A DNA stretch of 64,000 bases from Glutinoglossum americanum. Lineage: Eukaryota; Ascomycota; Geoglossomycetes; Geoglossales; Geoglossaceae. The DNA is taken from assembly GCA_020080175.1 (NCBI GenBank), contig JAGHQL010000150.1:1-64000 (forward strand). Reading direction: 5' to 3'. Below the pieces are notes generated by a model that saw nothing but the letters and a program-made list of their open reading frames with translations, had not been told where the DNA came from and ran no database searches. The stretch's first letter is position 1; each line of letters starts with the position of its first letter. A program made the translations under genes and the position numbers. Of the stretch, positions 32,301-44,119 are shown one piece after another.

Positions 32301-33215
32301 ATGGCTGCTACAGTTCCTGAGCCGCCATATTTCTCATCTCCCAAACGTAAACGCGACATCACAGAAGCGCCAACGGTACCTACGCGGCTCAACACTAATC
32401 CGGCCCCTCCTGCCCCATTCGCGGAAGAGGCGCGCCAGGGTGGAGGCAGCCCGCGCACAGCGGTTGCGAAAGATTTAGAGCTATTAAAGCTACAGGGGAA
32501 GGGGCGAGGAAAGATTGACTTCCATCTAGTAATTCGCAATGGAAGAGAGGCTGGGGAATCTGAAGCTATGGATAACACATTGGAGGTGGAAGGGAAGCCT
32601 AGGAAGAGGGCTAAAAAACGGTCGGCGGTGGCGGAAACCGAGAGGGATAGCATGTCGATTACTCTCCGACCAAAGAATAGCGAAGCTTCCGTCCGGCATG
32701 ATGCTATGGGCAACTCTAGCATATCCCTTAGCAGCGACCCAGGCAGCAACGACACTCAGAAACGAACCCTGGGCGCTAGATTTGACAAGTCGAGCATAAC
32801 CTCCACAGTAAACTTAATGACCAAGACGCGGCTAAAGTCACCGCCGCTTTCTAGCAAGAGTGCTGGCGAAGCACGCCTGGAAATACTTGATGTCAAAGAC
32901 GTCGGAAATGACGAAGATGAAAGAGATCTCAGATCGAGCCTCACCTGGCGTGATGACGAGATCACGGGCATGGACATCAATGACCCCGACGACGATGGGG
33001 AGGGAGTGAATGGTATTGGTTACAAACCCACACCAGCGCAAGCGTACGCGAGGATAGAGAAAAGAAAGCAGCAGATATTGGATTACCGGTCAAGGGAGGC
33101 GAACGAAGCTAGGAAGAGAAGAATTGAGAGAAGGGGTAGACTAACGACGCCGGTGACGGAGGATGGCGAGATGGCAACCAGAAAGGTCAGATTTGCTGTT
33201 AGTGGGGATGGCTAG
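32301..33215 (+). CDS. Conserved fungal protein of unknown function
   Basis: A single exon of 304 aa. The N-terminus PPYFSSPKRKRDITEAP holds a basic nuclear-type signal, and PRKRAKKRSA near residue 100 holds a second. The middle is Ser/Thr-rich and acidic. The best conserved-looking part is the last third: SLTWRDDEITGMDINDPDDD, then GIGYKPTPAQAYARIEKRKQ, then an Arg/Glu-rich helix EANEARKRRIERRGR and a short tail KVRFAVSGDG. I recall similar proteins in other filamentous ascomycetes without assigned function. Probably nuclear; no enzyme motif is seen. It lies tandem to the bromodomain-like gene and convergent with COX20. Confidence 0.7.
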   Translation: MAATVPEPPYFSSPKRKRDITEAPTVPTRLNTNPAPPAPFAEEARQGGGSPRTAVAKDLELLKLQGKGRGKIDFHLVIRNGREAGESEAMDNTLEVEGKPRKRAKKRSAVAETERDSMSITLRPKNSEASVRHDAMGNSSISLSSDPGSNDTQKRTLGARFDKSSITSTVNLMTKTRLKSPPLSSKSAGEARLEILDVKDVGNDEDERDLRSSLTWRDDEITGMDINDPDDDGEGVNGIGYKPTPAQAYARIEKRKQQILDYRSREANEARKRRIERRGRLTTPVTEDGEMATRKVRFAVSGDG

Positions 33216-33503
33216 TGGTTTTGATCTATTGTTTCTTTCTGGCTAGAAGGATTTGGAAAGGCGTAGATGGTTCCGATGGGGGTTCCGGGCTCACCAGGGG
33301 ACACATGGTGTTGGACTCAGATCTTTTCGACACCGAGAAAGATAACGGGGTTCGGTACTGGGGTTTTTTAATAGCCAATGCTGAATGGCTGCAACCTCGC
33401 CCAAGCCGACATAAATGACCGCAGCGTAGGTCGTGGTGGCCTCGAATGCCAAATAAATACAATGCACCGACGTGATATAGGTCCCTGGAGTCTCCAACCC
33501 ACA

Positions 33504-34100
33504 TCACCAAACCTTCCACCATCGCCCCTCCTTCCTTTGCCTCTCCTCCTCCATTATCGCATCAGCCTCCATTTTTTCCTGCCGCCTTCTCTCGCGCGCT
33601 TCCTTCATCTTCTGTTCTCGTTCGATCTTCTTGCGGTCGACGACCTCCACAGCCCGCTTTATACCTTCTTTCGCCACCATCCGCTTGTACTGGCAAATCT
33701 CGTAGGCAACGAACGATGATATACAAAATGTTCCGACAGCCCAATTTGACGCCTTGGGGATAGGCGCTTTTGAACCATCCAATATCAGTCTAGCCGTGTC
33801 ATGCACTAGTTAATGTTTGACATTCATACCACCTAGGATTGCCCTCACACCCCCAACTCCAAACCCTCCCAGGATTCCCATCAGTAGAGAGTCGCGTACA
33901 CATGGTTTGGTGTGCACTGTCCGGAAATCCTCTAAGGTAATTGACTTCGCGATTTCGGCGATGCCCACATTAGGTCTTCTACCATCAATTGCACTTGGCG
34001 AGTCCCCCGGAAGAGCGTTGGCGTTTTCTGGAGGGGTAAAGGAGGCGTAGGTTTTGGGAGAGTCGGTGGACCCTGGCTCATCTCGAGTATCGGCAGCCAT
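33504..34100 (-). CDS. COX20: Cytochrome c oxidase assembly protein Cox20
   Basis: Two exons, 34100-33830 and 33766-33504, joined across a 63-bp intron (GTATGA, ATTAACTA, AAAAG), giving 177 aa. The start at MAADTRDEPG is preferred to an upstream in-frame ATG because it begins the acidic N-terminal tail. Family marks are KPCVRDSLLMGILGGFGVGGVRAILGG (first membrane segment), then PKASNWAVGTFCISSFVAYEICQYKR (second membrane segment). A charged coiled-coil tail follows (REQKMKEARERRRQEK). Cox20 is a mitochondrial inner-membrane chaperone that handles newly made Cox2 for complex IV. It is head-to-head with POL2. Shorter alternative introns in this region break the reading frame. Confidence 0.85.
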
Positions 34101-34416
34101 TGTGCTCCAGCGCGGGAGGTCCAATGGTGGTGGTGAGGCTGAAAAGCTAAATATAAAGAAGTCGCTTTTGTGCCCCCGGCTCGCATTCCGAGCTCCCACG
34201 CGTCGCGTCACTCTCTCGTTCCAATTACACGCGATTGCGGTTTAGTCAACGCTTGGTGCAATTGCTGCCCGCGTTGTGTATCAAACAAATAGTTTTGGCA
34301 ATTTGAATCTCTCAAACACAATCTGGCTTTTTCAAATCTCCTATAAGTCACCTTTACGCTGGCGTTTCCAACTTGAGCATCCCTCATAGCCTTTTGAGGC
34401 GCCTTTCCTCTCCGCT
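34101..34416. promoter_or_regulatory. Divergent COX20/POL2 promoter with MCB-like ACGCGT
   Basis: A perfect ACGCGT lies at 34198-34203, next to CGCGTCAC, about 214 bp before the POL2 ATG, with a further ACGCGA near 34228. ACGCGT is the MluI cell-cycle box bound by the MBF factor that drives G1/S genes in yeasts, including replication genes. Use in this fungus is inference; the hexamer could occur by chance. Confidence 0.4.
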
Positions 34417-37400
34417 ATGCCTCCCCGCCGGCCTAAGCATTCATTTCGACGCGCTTTTAACAATGCTTCCTCACACTCTGACGGTCGCAAGCCAAAAGCG
34501 TTTGCCGTAGGTGCCCTTCGCCCCTCCGAGGCTACTTCCCTAGAAGAAAAGCTCGAGGCCACTCGCCTGGCTCATAGTATTGATGAATCCATGGGGTTCG
34601 CGCGCTATGAGAGTGGCAAGAAGAAGGTGGGGTGGTTGTGCAACATGCACTCCACGAGAATTGAGGACGAGAGGGTGCCAGGTGGGCGCGCAGGAGTTGA
34701 CTTTTATTTCTTGGGGGAGGATGGGAACACGTTTAAAGCAACGATAGGATATGATCCATATATTGTACTGGCGTGCAAAATGGGCACCGAGCCGGAGGTG
34801 GAGGAGTGGCTTAGGAGGAAATTCGAGGGTGTATTGAAAAAGGTGGTGAGGGTAACAAAGGAGGACCTGCAAATGGTGAGGAGAATTGAATCTCAGGAAT
34901 CGGGCTTTTGGGGGTATGCTAATGTCTTGTGTATCTGGTATAGCCGAACCATTTGTTGGGCTATCGACGGACTTTTTTACAGCTGAAGTTTGTCAACGTA
35001 CCAGACTTGTTGAGCGTCAGGAAGGTTCTGATGCCGATTGCGGAGAAGAACAAGAAAAACCTCACAGCGATGGATACATATGCCGAAGTTTCCAGGTGTG
35101 TAGCATCAAACCCTTCACCAACTCTGTTCAGAAAGGCGTGCTGATAGCTACACCCTAGCGCTAATGCTGGATTCGATCTTTTTGATGAATTACGAGATAA
35201 CGATAAACGGTCTAATGGTATTGCGGATGCGAGCGACTATATAGTTGATATTCGAGAGTACGACGTTCCTTATCATGTGCGGGTCGCAATTGATAAAGGT
35301 TGGTCTTTTTAGGCTTTAACTTCTTATGCCTAAAGCTCACATACCATAGACATACGGATCGGGAAGTGGTATACAGTGGAAGCAAAACATGGCGTTACAA
35401 CCTTTAAATGTATGGAAGAACGGTTGCAGCGCGCGGATCCCGTAGTTCTCGCCTTCGACATCGAAACCACCAAATTACCCCTGAAATTCCCTGACGCGGT
35501 CGTTGACCAGATCATGATGATTTCGTATATGATTGAAGGCCAGGGATTCCTTATTACAAACCGTGAGATAGTCTCGGAGGACATATCTGACTTTGAATAT
35601 ACCCCGAGGCCCGAATATGAGGGTCCCTTTATGATATTCAACGAGCCTGATGAAAAGGCTGTGCTTGAACGCTTCTTTCTGCATATCAAAGAGGCCAAGC
35701 CAACCGTCATTGCGACATACAACGGCGATTTCTTTGATTGGCCGTTTGTGGAAGCAAGAGCTAGTGTACTCGGTATTGACATGTATCGAGAAATTGGTTT
35801 CAGGAAGAACAGCGAGGATGTCTACCAGAGCGACTACTGTGTGCATATGGATTGCTTTAGTTGGGTGAAGCGGGACAGTTATTTACCACAAGGAAGCCAA
35901 GGCTTGAAGGCTGTGACGGTTGCTAAGCTGGGATATGACCCCGACGAGTTGGATCCAGAGGTTATGACAAGGTATGAGTCCGGCGTGGGCTGTATTGGTA
36001 TGCTTCACTATTTACGGGGCTTTGCTAACGGGTTTTGAAGATATGCGAGCGAGCGGCCTCAGACACTGGCCGAGTACTCGGTGTCTGATGCTGTTGCGAC
36101 TTACTACCTGTACATGAAATATGTCCATCCTTTCATTTTTTCGCTTTGTACAATTGTCCCACTAAATCCAGATGATGTGCTACGAAAAGGGACAGGAACA
36201 CTATGTGAAATGCTTCTCATGGTACGGTTTATAGTCAGCTTCGAAGAGAAGCCTTTCAGGGGTATGTGCGCTAAGTCTATGAAATAGGTACAAGCACATC
36301 AGAAAGAGATCGTCCTACCGAATAAACACCAGGAGCCAACAGAGGCGTTCTGGGAGGGTCATTTACTAGAAAGCGAAACCTATGTCGGTGGCCATGTAGA
36401 AAGCATTGAGGCGGGTGTCTTCCGGAGCGACATTCCGGTTAACTTCGCCCTGGACACGACAGCAATAGATGAATTGCTCGCGGATCTTGATGCGGCTCTC
36501 CAGTTCAGCATTGTAGTAGAAGGCCGAAAGTCTATGGACGACATCACAAACTATGAAGAAGTCAAGGCTCAGATTGAGCAAAAACTTCTCGAGCTTAAGC
36601 ACATCCCCAATCGGAACGAGAGGCCATCGATATACCATTTGGACGTGGCATCTATGTATCCTAACATCATGACTACTAATCGACTGCAGCCCGATTCGAT
36701 GATTAGAGAATCGGATTGTGCTGCTTGCGACTTCAACAGGCCGGGGAAGACTTGCGATCGGAGAATGCCTTGGTCATGGAGGGGGGAGTTCTTACCGGCC
36801 AAGAGGGACGAGTATAACATGATTCGGCGCGCCTTGGAAAATGAGAAATTCCCTGGGCGTTGGCCAAATAGTCCGGCGAGGGTTTTCCATGACCTCCCGC
36901 AGGATGAACAGTCACGTCTCATAAAGAAGCGCCTCCAGGACTACAGCAAGAAGATCTACCATAAGATTCATGAGACGAAAACGATTGAACGCGAAGCCAT
37001 CATTTGCCAGCGGGAGAATCCCTTCTATGTCGATACGGTGAAGAGTTTCCGTGATCGGCGATATGACTTTAAGGGGAAACAAAAAGTATGGAAAAATAAG
37101 ACTGATGGGTTAAAGGCTTCTGGAGCGACGGCCGCAGAAATCGAGGAAGGGAAGAAGATGGTCATCCTTTTTGACTCTCTCCAATTAGCTCATAAGGTCA
37201 TCTTAAACAGCTTTTACGGGTATGTTATGCGCAAGGGCTCTCGGTGGTATTCCATGGAGATGGCGGGGGTCACTTGCTTAACGGGAGCGCACATCATCCA
37301 GATGGCCCGACAGCTTGTTGAAAGGATTGGACGGCCTCTTGAACTGGACACTGATGGTATTTGGTGTATTCTGCCTGCAACCTTTCCGGAGAACTTCGCC

Positions 37401-40400
37401 TTTGCTTTAAAGGGAGGGAAGAAGTTGCCGATTTCTTATCCTTGTGTGATGTTGAATCATCTGGTACATGCGCGCTTTACGAACCATCAGTACCAGGAAT
37501 TAGTGGACCCACAAACCTTTAGATACGAAACTCACAGCGAGAACTCGATCTTCTTTGAGGTAGATGGTCCGTACAAGGCTATGATTCTACCTACGTCAAA
37601 AGAGGAAGACAAGAACTTGAAGAAACGATACGCGGTTTTTAATCATGACGGAAGCTTGGCAGAGCTCAAAGGGTTTGAGATCAAGAGAAGAGGAGAACTA
37701 AAGCTCATTAAGATATTCCAGCAGCAGATCTTCAAATTCTTTCTAGAGGGTACGACGCTGACAGAAACATATGCCGCTGTTGCAAAAGTGGCCAACAGGT
37801 GGTTGGATGTGCTGCATCAACATGGGTCTACGCTTGCCGATGAGGAGCTCATCAACCTTATTTGCGAGAATAGGAGTATGTCAAAGACCTTGGAAGAGTA
37901 CGGATCGCAAAAGTCGACTTCAATCACCACAGCCAAACGGTTGGCGGAATTCCTGGGCGATCAAATGGTCAAGGACAAGGGCTTGAACTGCAAGTATATT
38001 ATATCTTCCAGACCTAAGAATGCCCCAGTCACCGATAGGGCCATTCCCGTGGCAATATTTTCTGCGGAACTGGATGTGAGGAGATTTTTCTTGAGGAAAT
38101 GGATGCGGGAAGACCCCAGCGACATGGACCCCCGAAACATCATCGATTGGGAATATTATCTTGAGCGCCTGGGTTCTGTTATTCAAAAGCTCATCACGAT
38201 TCCCGCAGCACTGCAGAAAGTGCGCAACCCTGTGCCTCGGGTTCCTCATCCGGACTGGCTACAGAAGAGGATCAATATTAAGGATGACAGGCTCAAACAG
38301 AAGAAAATGACGGACCTCTTCAATAAACAGACTCTAGCCGATATCACAAACACTCAAGATCACCGCATGCTAGACCTAGAGGATTTTGGATCTTCGCCGC
38401 TGGCGGCCCCAAAGACTAGCATAGCCACCAAAATAGCACAAAAGAGAAAAGAGCCTGAGCCTCCAATTGCACCAACTGACCCCTACGCTAGCTTGCCGGC
38501 CAATATGCCTTCCATAACAGAAGATTACGGGGGGTGGCTACGGTACCAGAAAAAGAAGTGGAAGATTCAGAAGCAGACTAGAGCAAGACGTCGGCACCTC
38601 TTTGGAGAGAGGAGCAGTAATGTTATGTCAGACGCTATTGGGAACTTCTTCAGGAGTCAGGCACAGACGCTTTTCCTCAGCACGTGGCAGGTCCTACAAC
38701 TCAGGGGAACGGAGATACCTGGAGAGGTTCGCGCATTTGTGCTTATTGACAAAAAAATTCATGCTCTAAAGGTCAAAGTGCCACGGCAGGTTTTTCTTAA
38801 TCTGAAGGGTAAGGACCTTCCGGACGTTGACGTTGAGAATTGCTCAGCAGAGAAAGTCAACCATACCTTGCCTAATGGACATCCTTCGGTACATCTTTTC
38901 AAACTCATGATGCCAGAGGAGACGTACGTCAGCGATGCTAAAAAGCTTGCTCTCCTTTTTGGCCATCCAAGCGTCGAGGGTGTGTATGAAAAGCATGTTC
39001 CCCTAAGCGTGCGAGCGGTGCTCGAATTGGGTAGCCTCTGCACATTTGATGAGACCCAAAAGGGTGCTCTCGGCCGGGGTCTAGAGTTTGGGTTCGACAT
39101 GTCAGCGTTGCGCCGAGCTCCAACACAACAACCATATCTTTCGCAAAATAATCTGGGTTATATATTCCTATATCACGTCATAGCTGGCGATCGACAGATC
39201 TTTGCGCTCTTCTCCACTGCGAGCGATCAAGCCTATGTTACGATACTAAACAAATCCCGAGATTCTCAGAGTTTACCTAATATCGACAAGTTGTATGCTG
39301 AGCAACTAGCCAGGCACATGCAGGATTCTGGCGGAGTGCCACGGCAGAACGGCTTCGAGTATCAGGAGAAGATTCATTTCAAGACGACCCAGGTTATCAC
39401 TAAACGGAAAGCTCACCTAGAAATTGGGGATCTCGTCAGGAAGATGCGGAATGAGGATAGCCATCCGCTAGTGTTGGTGATTCAGTCACCGCAGAGGCGC
39501 GTGCTTGTTCACGATGTTCCGGTGCTCAACGAATTCCCTATCCTACCCCTACGATCTGACACCTCTGATGGTACACTCCCACCTCTAGGATGGCAAGCAT
39601 TTATTTCGAAACGGCTTGTTACACACTATCTCGCATTGGGCTCCTGGATTTCCCACTTGATTGATCTAGCACGATATGGAGACGTTCCCCTTTGTAACCT
39701 CGAACGAGATGATCCAAGATTCTTGATTGACATTGCATACGCACGCCGCCTACAAAAGAACAACGTCGTACTTTGGTGGTCTCCAGGTTCAAGGCCAGAC
39801 CACGCGGGATACGAAAGAGATGACATCCTAGGCCCGATGGAGACAGTTGAGATGCCTTCAGTGAACAATCCGGGAGCATACTCTTCGGTGTGCATCGAGC
39901 TGGAAATCCGCAACCTCACCATCAATACCATTTTAACATCTTCGCTTATCAACGAGCTTGAAGGCAGCGATTCAGCGTCCTTCAATCCCGCAGCCCCCGA
40001 AGATGATGCCCCTAGCGATGGGACAAATGTCTTGTGTGCTGACAATACCTTTGCCTCTGCGGGTGTTACGGTTCTTCGCGAAATGGTAAAGGCATGGTGG
40101 ACAGAAGCGTGTAAGGGCAGTACCATGGCTGATATCATGGTCCAGCACCTCGTCCGTTGGGTGGAAAATCCAGATTCTCTCCTGTATGATCGCTCACTAC
40201 ACTACTATGTGCAGGTGATGTCTCGAAAGGCATTTCAGCAACTTATGACGGATTTTCGGAGAGTCGGCTCACACGTGGTTTTTGCCAACGCCAACCGACT
40301 TCTACTTCAAACGACAAAGGCGGAAGTTGGGAATGCATATGCCTACAGTCAGTACATCCTTAAGTCGATCAAGGCAAAGCCTTTGTTCCACTTCCTAGAT

Positions 40401-41420
40401 TTGGATATCAAAGAGTATTGGGACTACCTTCTTTGGTACGATGAGTTCAACCATGGTGGAAAGGCCTGCTCCGAGGTTGTTGAGGCAGAGAACCAAAAGC
40501 TCGACTGTGTTATGAACTGGCAGTTGAGCAAGTTCCTGCCAATTCCTCTACAATCAGTCTTTCGCGACTGGGTCGTCGAGTTCATCGAGCTCGTGCACGG
40601 CTTGAAGTCTCCCGAATCATTGACTAATGGAGACGTTCCGGCCACACCCCGTCCAACCCAGCTTCCTGTGAGAAAGCTTGCAGATGACAGCGAGGATAAG
40701 ATTGTTTTGGGGAAAGGCTTCGAAAAACCCTTGAAGAAGCACATATCCCAGCTTGCCAAACGACAGATCGACGAAATGATGCATCCAGAGCTTGCAAGCG
40801 ACTATATATTCCCGGTCTCTCCTGGTTCCTACACGAAACTCAGCAATCCCGCTCTCCAGCTCGTTAAGTCAATTATGGCAGTTCTCAGTCTGGATAAGAC
40901 AATTACACTTGAGGTTAGGCTTCTCCGAAAGGAGCTACTCAGCATCTTCGAGGTCCGTGAGTTTAGTCAGGAGGGGCAATTCGTAAATCCCAGCGAATCA
41001 CTCAAACTCTTGCAGGTTATCTGCGACAGCTGTACGCTGGCCCGCGACCTGGATCTTTGTAGAGATGAAGATCTTATGCCGGATCTCGGCGCTGATGGTG
41101 CTCCACTCCCAACCCAGTCCGGGAAATGGAAGTGTCCATGGTGTTCACACGAGTACAACCGCTTCGCAATCGAGGAGAAGATGATCTCTCAAATACAACA
41201 GGTCGTTACAGCGTGGTCGACCCAAGATTTGAAGTGTGGAAAGTGCAAAGCGATAAAGATAAATGATTTCATGGATCACTGCTCATGTAGCGGTGAGTGG
41301 GTTTGCACAATGAACAGGGAAGAAGTGATCAAAAAGTTGAAGGTCTACCAGAGCGTCAGTAGATTTTACGAGTTGAGAATGCTCAGTGATGTTGTGGAGG
41401 CTCTGTTTAATGGGTTGTAG
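34417..41420 (+). CDS. POL2: DNA polymerase epsilon catalytic subunit
   Basis: Six exons: 34417-34875, 34944-35095, 35159-35298, 35350-35971, 36041-36221 and 36288-41420, giving 2228 aa against 2222 in yeast Pol2. Exonuclease motif Exo I FDIET is at residues 286-290 and Exo [13 protein letters not shown] follows. Polymerase motif [11 protein letters not shown] has its Asp near 637, motif B is [16 protein letters not shown], and motif C has DTD at 872-874. All catalytic acids are present in both active sites. The inactive C-terminal polymerase half ends with zinc modules (ICDSC...DLC; KCPWC...KCGKC...CSC). It is the leading-strand replicase in the nucleus and takes part in checkpoint signalling. 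All introns are 51-69 bp; the third has a weak GTTGGT donor. Confidence 0.97.
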
Positions 41421-41809
41421 GGTTTTGCATTATTGGATAGGGGCATTGTTGATGATGAGGCGGGGCATTATAAATGGCGTTTAGCATTTTGACACAAGGC
41501 CTTGATTTGGTAGCATATACGTACATGTCGGGTCGAATATAGTATAATCCTAGTAGATTCCCTATGCTAGATAACATCGTCAAGTTGAGTGAGGAGAGGA
41601 ATTGCGGCTCTGGCACGTCGCTTTGATTGGTTGGCACTGTAGCTTTTTTCGCGAGACGCGTGAGACCTCAACAATTAGTTCCTAGAAAGTTACAGCTCAC
41701 CCCGTCTCTAATCTTCCGCAATCTATTAGCCTACGGATACCTTCTTAGCTGCGGGAAGTTCTTCCCTAATAACTAGTCCCTGAATTTCTCTACTGCAATA
41801 TTCGCAGTC
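41421..41809. other. Intergenic between POL2 and CCT7
   Basis: 389 bp. An ACGCGT hexamer occurs at 41656-41661 in GCGAGACGCGTGAGACC, about 150 bp before the CCT7 ATG. No gene. Confidence 0.45.
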
Positions 41810-43963
41810 ATGTCATTTGGAGGGCAAACTCCAACCATTATTGTGCTGAAGGAGGGTGTGCCTCCCGCAGTTCTCACGATTAGAGCTCCCCAAATAAAAG
41901 CAGGACTAATTTTCATTTTCACACCCTACAGGCACGGACTCTTCGCAGGGCAAGGGACAGGTAATATCAAATATCAACGCTTGTTTGGCCGTGCAGGCGA
42001 CCATCCGGAGTACGCTAGGCCCTTACGGTGGAGATCTACTATTAGTCGACTCCAATGGAAGGACTACAATCACGAATGATGGGGCCACGGTTATGAAGGT
42101 ATGTATTGCCTTATAGATGGGCCGAAGACTTCTACCCCTCGCTCTTAGTGCCAGTGGCTAATCGGATAAACAAACATAGCTTCTCGATATCGTGCATCCA
42201 GCAGCTCGCATTTTAGTTGATATTGCGCGTTCTCAGGATGCCGAAGTTGGAGATGGAACAACATCGGTGGTAGTTCTCGCTGGAGAGATTCTCAAGGAAG
42301 TGAAAGACCATGTGGACCAGGGCGTCAGTTCCCAGACTATTATGAAGGGATTACGACGTGCCTCGGCGATAGCGGTGAACAAGATCAAGGAGATTGCCGT
42401 GAATACGAAAGACGGGAATAAAAGAGAGACCTTGTCTAAACTTGCCGCCACAGCAATGAGCAGCAAATTAATCAAGAGGAACTCGGAGTTCTTCACGAAG
42501 AGTAGGTCACACTTGTTAGCCTTTCTGCTTTAATCACTGACACCTCATGCTGGACGCAGTGGTCGTTGATGCGGTGTTTTCTCTGGACCAAGATGACCTG
42601 AACGAGAAACTTATTGGTATCAAGAAGGTTCCTGGTGGTGCTCTTCAAGACTCACTATTTGTCAACGGTGTCGCCTTCAAGAAAACATTCTCCTACGCTG
42701 GATTCGAACAACAACCCAAATCCTTTAAGAACCCTAAGATCGTTTGCCTCAATGTTGAACTAGAATTAAAGAGTGAAAAGGATAACGCGGAGGTCAGGGT
42801 GGAGCAAGTATCAGAGTATCAAGCCGTGGTGGATGCTGAATGGCAAATAATCTTCAACAAGATGGAAGCTCTCTACAAAACGGGTGCGAAAGTGGTACTT
42901 AGTAAACTGCCAATCGGCGATCTTGCAACGCAGTAGGTTTTTCTCCAATTTTATTTGTTGGCATCGTTTACACCGCTCTACAGGTACTTTGCCGATAGAG
43001 ATATATTCTGCGCTGGAAGAGTCTCCTCAGACGATCTCGATCGTGTCATCCAAGCCGCCGGCGGCAGCATTCAATCGACCTGCTCGGATATTAAACCAGA
43101 GCATCTCGGCACGTGTGAGAGATTCAGCGAACGACAAATCGGAGGGGAGCGGTTCAACTTCTTTGAGGGTTGCCCACAGGCAAAGACTTGCACTTTAGTT
43201 CTTAGAGGAGGGGCGGAGCAATTTATTGCTGAGGTCGAACGGAGTTTACACGATGCCATCATGATCGTGAAGAGAGCCATTAAGAATAATAGTATTGTGG
43301 CTGGTGGTGGTGCTTGCGAGGTGAATTTTTACTCCTAAGATCCGAAAACTGCAGGCCCACAGTGCGGGCGAACTCCTTGACTTAGCTAACCAATGCTCCC
43401 CTTATAGATGGAAGTATCCGCTTACCTCCACTCCTACGCCGATCGAAACATCCCCCACAAACAACAAGCGATCATCAAATGCTTTGCCAAGGCCTTAGAA
43501 GTCATCCCCCGTCAGCTCTGCGATAACGCCGGCTTTGACGCGACGGACATACTCAACAAACTCCGTGTCGAGCATCGCCGCGGCAATATCTGGGCTGGTG
43601 TTGACTTTGTGAATGAGGGCGTTGCTAATAATCTTGAAAGGTTCGTCTGGGAGCCGAGCCTAGTGAAGATCAATGCCATTCAGGCGGCTGTGGAGGCTAG
43701 TTGTTTGATTTTAAGTGTCGATGAGACGATAAGTATGTTGTCCCTCCCCCGTGAAATCCAAAATATCCCTCACTACCCTACCAATCCACAAATTTTCTAA
43801 GCGTGATCAAAATCTGGGATTTAAAGAAACTCCACTGACGTTCCCCCAACGTGTGATAGAGAACGAGGAGTCTCAGGCACAGCAGGCGCCGCAGCGCGGT
43901 CTACCTCCCGGTGCTGCGCAACGAGCCCTTAGGGGAAGAGGACGGGGGATGCCGAGGAGATAG
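41810..43963 (+). CDS. CCT7: TCP-1 chaperonin eta subunit
   Basis: Seven exons: 41810-41855, 41932-42098, 42180-42501, 42560-42932, 42984-43320, 43408-43732 and 43860-43963, giving 557 aa. The start [16 protein letters not shown] is typical of eta subunits. ATP-site blocks are [29 protein letters not shown] and [18 protein letters not shown], followed by [40 protein letters not shown] and AGGGACEMEVS. The tail ends [10 protein letters not shown]. The eight-subunit CCT ring folds actin and tubulin in the cytosol. Seven exons in about 2 kb makes this one of the most intron-rich genes here. The last intron (127 bp) is the longest in the gene; its phase and the [10 protein letters not shown] join support it. 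Confidence 0.95.
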
Positions 43964-44119
43964 AACAGGAATGTAAGATTCTTAGAACTGGCGTACCCAG
44001 TCAAAAGAAAAGCAGTGAGTCGAAAAATGTAATAATAACCAAAACATTATGAGAAGCGCGTTAGGTCTCTGTGGCGCGATATTTATGGTCACAAAGGGAC
44101 ATGTGGACGCCTCCTACCC

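Noticed and set aside
33767-33829. Very short intron variants in COX20 (24, 27 or 40 bp)
   Set aside because: They are too short or break the frame; the 63-bp intron keeps phase and the conserved SNWAVGTF block.
43321-43407. Early stop in CCT7 as a sign of a pseudogene
   Set aside because: The stop lies in an intron with proper GT and TATAG ends; splicing restores GGGACEMEVS.
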